64,000 bases of DNA, taken from NCBI RefSeq assembly GCF_029664245.1, contig NZ_JANAIE010000001.1:458925-522924 (forward strand), written 5' to 3'. The notes beneath the pieces were generated by a model that was not told where the DNA came from, searched no databases, and saw nothing but the letters and a program-made list of their open reading frames with translations. This stretch comes from Profundicola chukchiensis (GTDB lineage: Bacteria; Bacteroidota; Bacteroidia; Flavobacteriales; Weeksellaceae). Shown piece by piece: positions 43,939 through 53,535 of this stretch (positions within the stretch are counted from its first letter, which is position 1; the number at the start of each line of letters is the position of its first letter). The position numbers and the translations under genes are program-made.

Positions 43939-45234
43939 ATGTCTAAGGCAAAAAAAGTTTTACTTACATCCTATTATTGGCCTCCCGCTGGTGGTGCTGG
44001 TGTACAACGATGGCTAAAAATGAGTAAAGTAATAGCCGAACAGGTAGAGTTAAGCGTTTACCACCCCAAGAATGCTGATTACCCCATCTCCGACCCTAGT
44101 CTTAATAAGGAAGTCCCTGAGCAAATTAAAAGCATCAGTTTACCCATTAGAGAACCTTATGCTTTAGCTAAAAAAATCAATCCCAAGAATAAGAATTACC
44201 AAAAAGGAATGATTGAAGACGAAAGCAAACAATCTCTTTTATCTAAAATCTCTCTTTGGGTCAGAGCCAATTTATTTATACCAGATGCGCGTTCAGGATG
44301 GATTCAACCTTCCTATAAATTTCTTAAAAATTATTTACAAGAAAATCCCCAAGATGTAATCATTAGCACAGGACCACCACACTCTATGCACATGATCGCA
44401 TTGAAACTAAAAAACACATTTCCAGATATAAAATGGATAGCAGATTTTCGTGATCCATGGACAGCTATAGACTATTTCGATAAATTACCCTTACAATCTT
44501 GGGCACTAAAAAAACATCAGTCGCAAGAAAAGCAAGTTCTTCTAAAGGCAGATGCTGTAACTACCGTCTCTCCTACTTGGGCAAAGGATTTAGGTAAATT
44601 AGGTAATCGTAAGGTAGAGGTGATTTATAACGGCTTCGATAAAGAAGATTTTGTAGAAAAGCATCATCCTTCTGACGATTTTGTGCTTACCTACATCGGT
44701 TCTTTAAATGCTGATCGCAATCCTAAAAATTTATGGACAGCTTTAAATCAACTTTGTGAAAATCAAGAGTTTTATAATGACTTTAGATTAAGACTCATAG
44801 GTTCAATTGCACCCGAAGTCAGAGAAAATATTGCAGAACATCCATTACTGGAATCAAAAACGGAATATGTAGCCTATTTAGAGCATCAGAAAGCCGTAGA
44901 GGCCTTACAAGAATCTCAGGTTTTATTGCTTTTAATCAATCAAACAGCCAATGAAAATGGCATTATCCCCGGAAAATTCTTTGAATATCTTGCCGCCGAA
45001 AGAGTTATCATGTGTATTGGCAAGAAAGATTCAGATATTGCCCAACTCTTGAATGATTTATCCGCGGGAGTGGTTATTAATAGAGACGACAAAGAAGAAA
45101 TGTTAAGTGTTTTGAGGATTTTATTTCATGAATATCAAAATCACTTATTAAATCGAAATAAGAAATTCAATATTTCGACTTATTCTAGAAAAAATGCTGC
45201 TTTTCAATTTTTAAAATTAATTGATAATCTTTAA
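43939..45234 (+). CDS. GT-B fold glycosyltransferase
   Basis: A 431-residue GT4/GT1-type enzyme. The N-terminal half has SYYWPPAGGAGVQRWLKMSK and IADFRDPWTA; the C-terminal half has YNGFDKEDF, LTYIGSLNADRNPKNLW and the nucleotide-sugar region PGKFFEYLAAERVIMCIG. It probably builds surface polysaccharide or lipopolysaccharide, although no other glycan genes are beside it. Donor and acceptor are unknown. Confidence 0.87.
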   Translation: MSKAKKVLLTSYYWPPAGGAGVQRWLKMSKVIAEQVELSVYHPKNADYPISDPSLNKEVPEQIKSISLPIREPYALAKKINPKNKNYQKGMIEDESKQSLLSKISLWVRANLFIPDARSGWIQPSYKFLKNYLQENPQDVIISTGPPHSMHMIALKLKNTFPDIKWIADFRDPWTAIDYFDKLPLQSWALKKHQSQEKQVLLKADAVTTVSPTWAKDLGKLGNRKVEVIYNGFDKEDFVEKHHPSDDFVLTYIGSLNADRNPKNLWTALNQLCENQEFYNDFRLRLIGSIAPEVRENIAEHPLLESKTEYVAYLEHQKAVEALQESQVLLLLINQTANENGIIPGKFFEYLAAERVIMCIGKKDSDIAQLLNDLSAGVVINRDDKEEMLSVLRILFHEYQNHLLNRNKKFNISTYSRKNAAFQFLKLIDNL

Positions 45235-45329
45235 AATCATTAAATTTCGTCTTTGAATCAGATAAATTAGCTCGATTCAAGTTTAATTTCGAAATATATT
45301 AATTACTTTTAGTCCAAATTTTCTAATAC

Positions 45330-45680
45330 ATGAAGTTTTCATTCCTAATATTAATTTGCATTTTTTTGAGTAGTTGCTATGTCTATCGCCCGCTAGAAGT
45401 AGCCGAAGACGAAGAATTACCTACTTTGAAGGAACAATTACAAAAAGATAAATTCTACACCATTTCATCACAAGGCGAAGAATACAAAATCAAAGCAGTG
45501 CAATGGCAAGGAGATTCCTTAGTAGCTCACGTGAATTTGAAGGAAGATCAAGAAATGAAATTTCACAAAAATGATATCTCAACGGTGAATCATCGCGTAT
45601 TCTCTCGAGGAAGATCAGACGCACTTACCGTTGGTGCATATGCAGGCGTATTAGGTTTAATATTTTTCTTAACACAGTAA
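45330..45680 (+). CDS. small lipoprotein of unknown function
   Basis: A 116-residue protein with a lipobox (LSSC, Cys16), a soluble middle (residues 25-90, acidic) and a C-terminal hydrophobic segment VGAYAGVLGLIFFLT that could be a second membrane contact. It starts 95 nt after the glycosyltransferase and ends 7 nt before the aminotransferase gene. I do not recognise a domain. Confidence 0.65.
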   Translation: MKFSFLILICIFLSSCYVYRPLEVAEDEELPTLKEQLQKDKFYTISSQGEEYKIKAVQWQGDSLVAHVNLKEDQEMKFHKNDISTVNHRVFSRGRSDALTVGAYAGVLGLIFFLTQ

Positions 45681-45687
45681 TCTTAAA

Positions 45688-46872
45688 ATGTCTCATTTAC
45701 AAGAAGATTTTTATCGCTATCAAGCGCAAACAACCGCATTTGCATCCGCTTTTGAGGTTTCACACGCTAAAGGCAGTTATATTTATGGTAAAGACGGTAA
45801 AGCCTATTTAGACTTTGCTTCTGGAGTTTCTGCTAACACTTTAGGTCATAGTCATCCTAAGATTTTAGATGCTTTACGCGAACAAATCGACAAGCATTTG
45901 CATGTGATGGTATATGGTGAGTATGCTCAAGAAAAACCAGTTCAACTTTGTAAGAAATTAGCTGAATTACTTCCAGCCCCTTTAGACACCACCTATTTAG
46001 TGAATTCTGGCGCAGAAGCAATTGACGGCTCTATTAAGTTAGCTAAACGCGTAACTGGTAGAAATCAGATTATTTCTGCTAGAATGGCCTATCATGGGAA
46101 TACGCATGGAGCTCTATCGGTTTCCGGAAATGAAGATTTCAAAAGAGCTTTTAGACCCTTATTACCTAATGTAGATTTTATTGAATTCAATAATTTCGAT
46201 GATATTGAAAAAATAACTACCAAAACCGCTGGTATTATCCTAGAAAGCATCCAAGGTGCCGCTGGTTTTATTCAACCTAAAGATGGTTGGTTAAAAGCTG
46301 TAAGAAAACGTTGCGACGAAGTTGGCGCTCTGTTGATTTTAGATGAAATTCAACCTGGTTTTGGTAGAACAGGAAGCTTATTCGCTTTCGAGCATTACGA
46401 TGCTATTCCAGACATTCTCGTGATGGGTAAAGGAATGGGTGGCGGAATGCCGATTGGAGCTTTCACTGCTTCTTATGAGCACATGAAACATCTTCAAGCT
46501 AACCCTAAGTTGGGTCATATCACAACTTTTGGAGGAAATCCTGTTGTAGCAGCTTCAGCGTTAGCAGTTTTAGAAGAAATTACAACTACGGATTTAATTC
46601 CACAGACCTTAGAGAAAGAAAAACTCTTTAGAGAACTCTTAGATCATCCTAAGATTTTATCCTTCCCTGGTAAAGGATTAATGCTTGCTCCTGAACTAGC
46701 CTCTGCAGAATTAACTTTAGATGTTGCCAAAAAATGTATGGACAGAGGTTTAATTGTTTTCTGGTTACTCTATGAAACACAATTTTTGCGCATAACACCT
46801 CCACTGACTATTTCAGAGGAAGAAATTAGAAAAGGATGCGCCATTATTAATGAGGTTTTAGATACAATTTAA
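45688..46872 (+). CDS. class III PLP-dependent aminotransferase (acetylornithine/ornithine aminotransferase-like)
   Basis: A 394-residue fold-type I aminotransferase. PLP contacts are seen in VNSGAEAIDGSIKLAKRVTGR, LDEIQPGFGRTGSLFAFEHY and the lysine loop VMGKGMGGGMPIGAF. ArgD, ornithine or 4-aminobutyrate aminotransferases share these, and no arginine gene is nearby, so the substrate is uncertain. It may be co-transcribed with the small lipoprotein gene 7 nt upstream. Confidence 0.88.
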   Translation: MSHLQEDFYRYQAQTTAFASAFEVSHAKGSYIYGKDGKAYLDFASGVSANTLGHSHPKILDALREQIDKHLHVMVYGEYAQEKPVQLCKKLAELLPAPLDTTYLVNSGAEAIDGSIKLAKRVTGRNQIISARMAYHGNTHGALSVSGNEDFKRAFRPLLPNVDFIEFNNFDDIEKITTKTAGIILESIQGAAGFIQPKDGWLKAVRKRCDEVGALLILDEIQPGFGRTGSLFAFEHYDAIPDILVMGKGMGGGMPIGAFTASYEHMKHLQANPKLGHITTFGGNPVVAASALAVLEEITTTDLIPQTLEKEKLFRELLDHPKILSFPGKGLMLAPELASAELTLDVAKKCMDRGLIVFWLLYETQFLRITPPLTISEEEIRKGCAIINEVLDTI

Positions 46873-47024
46873 TTTTTAACAACATTAAAATTTATATTTA
46901 AGTAAGCATGCTTTACAATTGATATTCACCTAATTGAATTATAAATAGAATTATCATAAAATTTAATTTTCATTCTTGATACATAAGAAACAAACGCATA
47001 AGAGCTATTCCAAATACATTTCAC

Positions 47025-47032
47025 TACCTTTA
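47025..47032 (+). promoter_or_regulatory. near-consensus -7 box (TACCTTTA) abutting the AcpH start
   Basis: TACCTTTA differs from TAnnTTTG at the last base. Only four bases separate it from the ATG, so transcription would begin at or within a base of the start codon. Confidence 0.35.
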
Positions 47033-47036
47033 ACTT

Positions 47037-47636
47037 ATGAATCTAGTAATGCATCAATTATTGTCATTTGATAATCCTGCTTGGCAAGTAGGAAATCACT
47101 TGGGCGAAATTGTTAAAGGCAAAAAACACGAGGAATATCCAGACGATTTACAAAAAGGAATTCTACTGCATCGTTTTATCGACAGTTTTTCTGATTCGCA
47201 TGACATGGTAAAAAATAGCACATCTAAACTTCACAAGAATTACAGCAAGTTCTCGCCTATTATTGTGGATGTTTACTATGATTTTTTACTCATCAAGAAT
47301 TGGCATCTATTTTCTCAGCAAACTTTTGAGGAGTTTAAAGACAATTGTTATCGCATTTTACAGGATTCAGAACATTTATACCCTCCTAAGCTATTAAAGT
47401 TTACCCAAGCCTTAATTAAATACGATTGGTTTGAAAAATACAGCACATATGAAGGTCTTGAAATCACTTTAAGCAATATGAGTTCTCGAACTACTTTTGA
47501 AAATAATATGCATATGGCAGTGAGAGATCTATATTTAAATGAGGCTCAATTTGAAGAGGATTTTCTAAAGTTTATGCCAGACATCGTTCAAGCTTGTGAG
47601 GAATTCCTAGGAATTGATAATACTACTACAGCTTAA
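47037..47636 (+). CDS. ACP phosphodiesterase-like protein (AcpH/DUF479)
   Basis: A 199-residue HD-like hydrolase. QVGNHLGEIVKG, LLHRFIDSFSDSH and VDVYYDFLLIKNW are the AcpH hallmarks; AcpH removes 4'-phosphopantetheine from acyl carrier protein in enterics. Length fits. A near-consensus box TACCTTTA ends 4 nt before the ATG. Confidence 0.85.
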   Translation: MNLVMHQLLSFDNPAWQVGNHLGEIVKGKKHEEYPDDLQKGILLHRFIDSFSDSHDMVKNSTSKLHKNYSKFSPIIVDVYYDFLLIKNWHLFSQQTFEEFKDNCYRILQDSEHLYPPKLLKFTQALIKYDWFEKYSTYEGLEITLSNMSSRTTFENNMHMAVRDLYLNEAQFEEDFLKFMPDIVQACEEFLGIDNTTTA

Positions 47637-47728
47637 ATACATTGTTTAAATAAACTATATATTTAATTGTTGTTCAATAAATTAAATACAATTATATTCA
47701 GCATTAAAATCATCTAAATCATTCTCTT

Positions 47729-47736
47729 TATATTTG
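47729..47736 (+). promoter_or_regulatory. -7 promoter box (TATATTTG) abutting the recG start
   Basis: TATATTTG is an exact TAnnTTTG match. Four bases separate it from the GTG start codon at 47741, implying a leaderless or nearly leaderless transcript. Confidence 0.55.
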
Positions 47737-47740
47737 TAAG

Positions 47741-49843
47741 GTGAAGAATCCACTTTTACTTTCCATAGAATATTTAAAAGGCGTTGGTCCGCAACGAGCC
47801 GAAATTCTTCGGTCGGAATTTGGGATTTTCAGATTCAGAGATTTACTATATCATTTCCCCTTTCGCTATGTCGATCGAACTAAGTTTTATAGAATCTCAG
47901 AAGTCACTTCAACAGCAACTGAAATTCAGATAAAAGGAAAAATCACATCGCTTAGAGAAGTGGGTGAAGGAAGAAAAAAGAGATTAGTCGGGAATTTCAT
48001 CGATGACACCGGCGAGGTTGAGCTAGTTTGGTTTCGCACCACAAAATGGCAAGTAGAGAAATTTAGGTCTTTAATTCAAAAACCTATCACCATCTATGGA
48101 AAACCCAACCTATTTAACAACAAACTTAGCTTTACCCACCCAGAAATTGAAGAAGAATCTTCAGAAAAAAGCAGCAACGGACTTCTTCCGGTATATAGTA
48201 ACACCGAAAAAGCTCTAAAACGAGGCATCAACACGAGGGTTTGGCAGAAGATGCAAGCTGAAGTTTGGATTCAAGTTGGAAATTACATCAAAGAAAATCT
48301 TTCTGAGGAATTATGCCGTAAATATGGTTTAACTTCCAGAAAAGCAGCTTTTAAAAACATTCATTTTCCAGATTCAACTGAAGCTTTAGAAGCCGCAAGA
48401 AAACGCCTAAAGTTTGAGGAATTCTTTTTCCTACATTTATCATTACAAGCACAAAAAGCGCATGGAAAGCGAAGCTTCAAATCATTTGCTTTTACTCAAA
48501 TTGGAAATTATTTCAATGATTTCTATAAAAATCATTTAGGATTTGAGCTAACTAATGCTCAAAAACGTGCGGTTAAGGAAATTCGAGCAGATTTAGGAAA
48601 AGAAGTTCAAATGAATCGACTTCTTCAAGGTGATGTAGGAAGCGGAAAGACTATCGTAGCCTTTTTGAGCATACTTATCGCCGCCGACAATGGTTTTCAA
48701 TCTCTATTGATGGCTCCAACTGAAATTCTTGCGCAACAGCATTACAATGGCTTAAAGGAAGAAGCAGACAAAATCGGGCTCAATATCGCATTACTAACTG
48801 GTAGCACGCCTAAATCAGCCAGAAAAATTATACACGAACAATTAGAAAGCGGAGAATTAGATATGCTGGTTGGCACACACGCCTTGATTGAGGACAAGGT
48901 TCAATTCAAAAATTTAGGATTGGCCATCATCGACGAGCAGCATAGATTTGGTGTAGCCCAACGTGCAAAATTATGGCGCAAAGGCAAGCGACCGCCTCAC
49001 ATCTTGGTTATGACGGCAACACCTATTCCAAGGACCTTAGCAATGACCATTTATGGAGATTTAGACGCCACCGTAATTGATGAGCTACCTGCCGGAAGAA
49101 AACCCATAAAAACCGTTCACAGAAAGGACAAAGACCGCTTAGTTGTTTTCAAATTCATTAAAGACGAAATCCAAAAAGGCCGACAAGCTTATATTGTTTA
49201 TCCATTGATTGAAGAATCAGATAAAATGGACTACAAGGACTTAATGGATGGCTACGAGAGCATTACACGCGCTTTTCCCCTACCCGAATATGCCGTTAGC
49301 ATTGTTCACGGACAAATGAAACCCACTGACAAAGAGTATGAAATGCAGCGATTCGTGAAAGGAGAAACCCAAATCATGGTCGCAACTACGGTTATCGAAG
49401 TGGGCGTCAACGTTCCCAATGCTTCTATCATGGTAATTGAAAGCTCAGAGAAATTTGGATTATCACAATTACACCAATTACGAGGTCGCGTAGGTAGAGG
49501 CGCCGAGCAGAGTTATTGCATTCTGATGACAGCTGATAAATTGAATGAGGTTGCCTTCAAAAGAGTTTCCACCATGTGCGAAACCAATGATGGATTTAGA
49601 ATTGCCGAAGTAGACTTAGAATTACGCGGACCAGGGAATGTTATGGGAACTCAACAAAGTGGTTTACTTGACTTTAAAATTGCAGATTTAAAAGCAGACA
49701 AACCTATTTTCTTAGCAGCTAAAAATGCCGCAGAATGGCTTATAGAAACAGACCCAAGCCTTTCACACCCTAGCAATCAGCACATCAGAGCATTCTTTGA
49801 TGCATTTCATAAAAAACAATTGAGCTGGGCTTTGATTAGTTAA
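47741..49843 (+). CDS. recG: ATP-dependent DNA helicase RecG
   Basis: A 700-residue branched-DNA helicase that remodels stalled forks and Holliday junctions. The N-terminal wedge domain (about 60-160; FRFRDLLYHFPFRYVDRTKFY) precedes the helicase: Walker A GDVGSGKT, DEQH box (IIDEQHRFG), TATPIPRTL, and the C-terminal QLRGRVGRG. The start is GTG at 47741, placed 7-10 residues before the conserved IEYLKGVGPQRAE, as in homologues. The mRNA may be leaderless. Confidence 0.96.
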   Translation: MKNPLLLSIEYLKGVGPQRAEILRSEFGIFRFRDLLYHFPFRYVDRTKFYRISEVTSTATEIQIKGKITSLREVGEGRKKRLVGNFIDDTGEVELVWFRTTKWQVEKFRSLIQKPITIYGKPNLFNNKLSFTHPEIEEESSEKSSNGLLPVYSNTEKALKRGINTRVWQKMQAEVWIQVGNYIKENLSEELCRKYGLTSRKAAFKNIHFPDSTEALEAARKRLKFEEFFFLHLSLQAQKAHGKRSFKSFAFTQIGNYFNDFYKNHLGFELTNAQKRAVKEIRADLGKEVQMNRLLQGDVGSGKTIVAFLSILIAADNGFQSLLMAPTEILAQQHYNGLKEEADKIGLNIALLTGSTPKSARKIIHEQLESGELDMLVGTHALIEDKVQFKNLGLAIIDEQHRFGVAQRAKLWRKGKRPPHILVMTATPIPRTLAMTIYGDLDATVIDELPAGRKPIKTVHRKDKDRLVVFKFIKDEIQKGRQAYIVYPLIEESDKMDYKDLMDGYESITRAFPLPEYAVSIVHGQMKPTDKEYEMQRFVKGETQIMVATTVIEVGVNVPNASIMVIESSEKFGLSQLHQLRGRVGRGAEQSYCILMTADKLNEVAFKRVSTMCETNDGFRIAEVDLELRGPGNVMGTQQSGLLDFKIADLKADKPIFLAAKNAAEWLIETDPSLSHPSNQHIRAFFDAFHKKQLSWALIS

Positions 49844-49925
49844 TCACAAGCTTTCTCGCGTATTTGTTGATTAAACTTATTAAATTCTACTTTTAGCTAT
49901 AAAATCTTTTTTTATATTCGCTTTC

Positions 49926-51209
49926 ATGGAAGAATTAGAAAAAGCTGCACCATTTTTTGAAAATGACGCGATTGTTTTAGGCTTATTAATGGCCGTTTTA
50001 GCAGGTATTTTTTACTTAGAATCCTCAGGTAAAAAGTTTTGGGAAAAATTCTTTACTTACGTTCCCGCCCTGTTATTGTGTTATTTTTTACCAGCTTTAC
50101 TCAAGTGGCCACTAGGATTGGTGGATGGAGAAGTTTCTAATTTATATTTCGTTGCATCTCGCTTTCTTTTACCTGCCGCTTTAACTCTCCTATGTTTAGG
50201 TATTGATTTTAAGGGAATTATGCGTTTAGGACCAAAAGCAATTATCATGTTCCTAGCCGGTACTTTGGGAATTGTTATTGGTGGACCTGTTTCACTTTTA
50301 GTAATTGAATATGTTTTTCCGAGTTTAATTCCAGGAAATATAACGCTTGACGAACTTTGGCGTGGAATGTCGACCATTGCAGGAAGTTGGATTGGTGGAG
50401 GTGCTAACCAAACTGCGATGAAAGAAGTGTTTGAAGTTTCGGACAACATCTTCGGTATAATGATCGTGGTGGACGTGATTGTAGCGAATATCTGGATGGG
50501 CTTTTTACTTTACGGAGCCAACATTAGAGACAAAGCCAATAAGCTCTTAAATGCAGATAATTCAGCTATTTTAGACTTAGAAAAACGAATGGAAGACTAT
50601 CAAGCTTCTGTAATGAAAATACCAACGACTGTAGAAACCTTTACTTTAATGGCAGTTGCTTTCGGTGGAGTTGCCTTAGCGCATTGGGGTGCGGATGTAA
50701 TCTCGCCTTTCATGGAAAGCCACAATGAAACCTTGGTTTCCATGAACCTACAATCCCTGACCAGTAGTTTCTTTTGGTTGGTGATTATTTCCACCACAGT
50801 AGGTTTGCTTTTATCATTTACCAAGGCAAGAAAACTAGAAGGAATTGGCGCAACACGCTGGGGTTCTATTTTCATTTATGTTTTAGTAGCCACCATCGGT
50901 ATGAAGATGGATTTAGAGCAAATATTTCAAAAAGACAACATTGGTTTGTTCGTAATTGGTCTTACATGGATGTTAGTACATGTGATTATCCTATTAATCA
51001 CCGCTAAACTCATCAGAGCTCCGTTCTTCTTCGTGGCCGTAGGAAGTCAAGCGAATGTAGGAGGAGCTGCGAGCGCTCCGATTGTTGCATCCGCCTTCAA
51101 CCCTAGCCTTGCCTCAGTAGGTGTTTTAATGGCTGTTTTAGGCTATGCTCTGGGTACTTATGGAGCTTTATTCTGTGCTATCCTAATGGAAATGGTTGCG
51201 GTAGGTTAA
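49926..51209 (+). CDS. DUF819 family membrane protein
   Basis: A 427-residue protein with about 11 membrane segments. The motif GSWIGGGANQTAMKEVFE and the C-terminal VGSQANVGGAASAPIVASAFNPSLASVGVLMAVLGYALG are the two inverted-repeat signatures of DUF819 (YjcL-like), presumed transporters of the bile-acid/Na+ symporter-like fold. Substrate unknown. A near-consensus TATATTCG (49913-49920) lies 5 nt before the ATG. Confidence 0.87.
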   Translation: MEELEKAAPFFENDAIVLGLLMAVLAGIFYLESSGKKFWEKFFTYVPALLLCYFLPALLKWPLGLVDGEVSNLYFVASRFLLPAALTLLCLGIDFKGIMRLGPKAIIMFLAGTLGIVIGGPVSLLVIEYVFPSLIPGNITLDELWRGMSTIAGSWIGGGANQTAMKEVFEVSDNIFGIMIVVDVIVANIWMGFLLYGANIRDKANKLLNADNSAILDLEKRMEDYQASVMKIPTTVETFTLMAVAFGGVALAHWGADVISPFMESHNETLVSMNLQSLTSSFFWLVIISTTVGLLLSFTKARKLEGIGATRWGSIFIYVLVATIGMKMDLEQIFQKDNIGLFVIGLTWMLVHVIILLITAKLIRAPFFFVAVGSQANVGGAASAPIVASAFNPSLASVGVLMAVLGYALGTYGALFCAILMEMVAVG

Positions 51210-51230
51210 AGAATTTAAAAATCAACATTT

Positions 51231-51563
51231 ATGGAAATCTCTTGGTCAGACTTTGAAAAAGTAAAAATGCATGTTGGGACCATCATTGAAGTTAATGATT
51301 TTCCTAAGGCGAGAAAACCTGCCTATCAACTTAAAATAGATTTTGGCAAGTTCGGCGTTAAGAATTCATCGGCACAAATTACAGCGCATTACAACAAAGA
51401 AGATTTAATAGGAAAGCAAATCATTGCTGTATTAAACTTCCCTCCTAAACAGATTGCTAATTTCATTTCAGAATGTTTAGTTATGGGAATTTATGACACC
51501 CATGGAAATGTGGTTTTAATGACACCAGATAAAAAAGTGGACAATGGAGATTTAGTTGGTTGA
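51231..51563 (+). CDS. CsaA-like tRNA-binding domain protein
   Basis: A 110-residue single OB-fold tRNA-binding protein: VGTIIEVNDFPKARKPAYQLKIDFG and NSSAQITAHYN, then NFPPKQIANFISECLVMG, the EMAP-like motif. CsaA of Bacillus acts as a chaperone and binds tRNA. It follows the DUF819 gene by 21 nt; its last 12 bases overlap the end of the convergent miaA gene. Confidence 0.9.
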   Translation: MEISWSDFEKVKMHVGTIIEVNDFPKARKPAYQLKIDFGKFGVKNSSAQITAHYNKEDLIGKQIIAVLNFPPKQIANFISECLVMGIYDTHGNVVLMTPDKKVDNGDLVG

Positions 51564-52472
51564 TGCGTTGATTTGCTTTTCTATAAACTCAATCACTTCT
51601 TGTTTTTCCTTGGGATTAAACCAAGTTAATTGCTCGTCTTTTCGATACCAAGTCAGCTGACGTTTAGCAAATCTACGTGTATTTTTCTTGATTTCAGAAA
51701 CTGCAAATTCTAAATCCCACACTTCATCTAAATAGTTAAATAACTCAGAATAACCAACTGTATTTAAAGCATTTAATTGATTTAAACTATATAGATTTTT
51801 AACCTCTTCCAATAGACCTTCTTCCATCATTAAATCAACTCGTCTATTGATACGATCATAGATTTCTGAACGTTCTAAAGTGAGTCCAATCTTAATAATT
51901 TCGAAGTTTCTTTGCTTAGAATTTTTAGATAAAAAGGATGAAAATGGTTTACCAGTTCCTCTTATAATTTCTAAAGCTCGAATGACTCTATGTGGATTTT
52001 CTAAATCAATTTCTTCGTAATAAGAAGGATCAGCCTCTTTTAACTCTTCTTGCAATTCAGTTAAACCTTTTAAATCTAACTCATCATTTAGTTGCTTTCT
52101 AATCTCAGAATCTACTTCAGGAAACTCATCTAAACCTTGAGTAACGGCTTTTTCATACAACCCAGAACCACCAACCATCACCAAAGTGTTATGGGTTTTA
52201 AAATAATCATCTATAAAGGCGATTGCATCTCTTTCGAAGTCGCCTACCGAATAAGCTTGATGTACGCTTAAATGTTGAATAAAATGATGTTTAACAGCGG
52301 ATAATTCCTCTTGGGAAGGAACTGCCGTACCAATTTGCATTTCTTTGTAGAATTGACGACTATCCGACGAAAGAATCTCGGTATTGAAATGCTTTGCTAC
52401 TTCAATCGCCATGGACGTTTTACCAATCGCAGTTGGCCCTACAATTACAATCAGATATTTTTTATTCGACAT
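51552..52472 (-). CDS. miaA: tRNA dimethylallyltransferase
   Basis: A 306-residue enzyme that isopentenylates adenosine 37 in tRNAs reading UNN codons. Its P-loop is GPTAIGKTS (12-20), followed by SSDSRQFYKEMQIGTA, GGSGLYEKAV and the C-terminal RQLTWYRKDEQLTWF. It overlaps csaA-like tail to tail by 12 bases. A TACATTTG box ends 4 nt before its ATG. Confidence 0.96.
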   Translation of the reverse strand: MSNKKYLIVIVGPTAIGKTSMAIEVAKHFNTEILSSDSRQFYKEMQIGTAVPSQEELSAVKHHFIQHLSVHQAYSVGDFERDAIAFIDDYFKTHNTLVMVGGSGLYEKAVTQGLDEFPEVDSEIRKQLNDELDLKGLTELQEELKEADPSYYEEIDLENPHRVIRALEIIRGTGKPFSSFLSKNSKQRNFEIIKIGLTLERSEIYDRINRRVDLMMEEGLLEEVKNLYSLNQLNALNTVGYSELFNYLDEVWDLEFAVSEIKKNTRRFAKRQLTWYRKDEQLTWFNPKEKQEVIEFIEKQINASTN

Positions 52473-52476
52473 AAAG

Positions 52477-52484
52477 CAAATGTA
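52477..52484 (-). promoter_or_regulatory. -7 promoter box (TACATTTG) abutting the miaA start
   Basis: The minus strand reads TACATTTG then CTTT then the ATG (52472), so only four bases separate the exact TAnnTTTG box from the start codon. The mRNA would be leaderless or nearly so. Confidence 0.55.
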
Positions 52485-52501
52485 GGATTTAAATTAAATT
52501 C

Positions 52502-52531
52502 AAAAAAAATCCTGTGAAAATTCACAGGATT
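52502..52531 (-). terminator. rho-independent terminator of the ykvA-like gene
   Basis: AATCCTGTGA and TCACAGGATT form a perfect 10-bp stem with loop of four A/T bases. On the minus strand a run of eight T follows, so it ends transcription coming from 52557-52892. Confidence 0.88.
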
Positions 52532-52556
52532 CTTGTTTCTTATTTATGGGTTATAA

Positions 52557-52892
52557 TTAGTCAATATAGATAATATTGCTTTGTTGCTCCTCCCACAATA
52601 GGAAGTTTACAACCTCTTTGTCTAACCTTCTGATGGCGAATAAAAGAATTGCAAAGTCGTCTAATAGACCAAAAGGACCTAGTAAAAGCTCTGGAACGAT
52701 GTCTAAGGGTGAAATGATATAGGCAAGAGCTGCAACTCCTAAAAATAAATTTCTTTTCTTCTTAGGTTTATATTTTCCTTTAAACATTAAAGGAATCATT
52801 CTCGTATATGCCATTAATTTTTCACGTGTAAACACGCTTTCGTATTCTTTTTTATTTCTCCAAAAGTTGGTTATCATTGATAATCTGCTCAT
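52557..52892 (-). CDS. YkvA family (DUF1232) protein
   Basis: A 111-residue protein with the DUF1232 core: MFKGKYKPKKKRNLFLGVAALAYIISPLDIVPELLLGPFGLLDDFAILLFAIRRL in segments, containing the SPLDIVPE motif and two short hydrophobic helices. Function unknown. It has its own terminator before miaA. Confidence 0.9.
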   Translation of the reverse strand: MSRLSMITNFWRNKKEYESVFTREKLMAYTRMIPLMFKGKYKPKKKRNLFLGVAALAYIISPLDIVPELLLGPFGLLDDFAILLFAIRRLDKEVVNFLLWEEQQSNIIYID

Positions 52893-52941
52893 AGCTTAGT
52901 TTTATACTATATAACCAAATATTATTCCAAATCCTAGAGTC

Positions 52942-53535
52942 TTACTGTGCAAGCAGTTCGTCTAACAATTCACGTACTTGTGGAGCGTTCCAATCCTTGG
53001 CTCCTACATCGCTAATTCTAATCTGTCCTTGCTTGTCTAAAATAATCGTTGTAGGGAAGGCTCTAGGCTTCATTTCAGTTACAATAGGAGAAAGAGCCGT
53101 ATAAACAGGGAAAGTATAACCTTCTTTCTCGATATAAGGAACATGAGCTCCTTGTCTTTTCTCCATCGCAATCATCACGAATTCAACTTTATCTCCATAG
53201 TCGTCGTATAAACTTTGAATACTTGGCATTTCCATTCTACATGGAGGACACCAGCTTCCCCAGTGATTCACAAAAACAACTTTACCATGGAAATCTTGAA
53301 CATTAGCGTCTGGCACACCATAACCCTTTAATTCAATATCCATATAAGATGGAGCTCCTGTTGATGACGTAGTTGCTGCTTTATCTTCTTTTTTAACCGG
53401 TGTTGCTTTAACACCTTCAATAACTTGCTCTTTTTTAGCCTCCTCGGTGGTAGTTGTTTCCACCTTAGACTCTTCTTTACAAGCGCTTAAAAATGAAACA
53501 ATTAAGACAAAGTAAAATAGATTTTTTAGCTTCAT
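52942..53535 (-). CDS. TlpA/ResA-like thiol-disulfide oxidoreductase, lipoprotein
   Basis: A 197-residue protein with a lipobox (LSAC, Cys19), a 50-residue charged linker and a thioredoxin domain with active site WCPPC (NHWGSWCPPCRMEMPS). It reduces or resets periplasmic disulfides, perhaps for cytochrome c maturation. Its start overlaps the end of the next upstream thioredoxin-like gene by 4 bases, so the two are coupled. Confidence 0.9.
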   Translation of the reverse strand: MKLKNLFYFVLIVSFLSACKEESKVETTTTEEAKKEQVIEGVKATPVKKEDKAATTSSTGAPSYMDIELKGYGVPDANVQDFHGKVVFVNHWGSWCPPCRMEMPSIQSLYDDYGDKVEFVMIAMEKRQGAHVPYIEKEGYTFPVYTALSPIVTEMKPRAFPTTIILDKQGQIRISDVGAKDWNAPQVRELLDELLAQ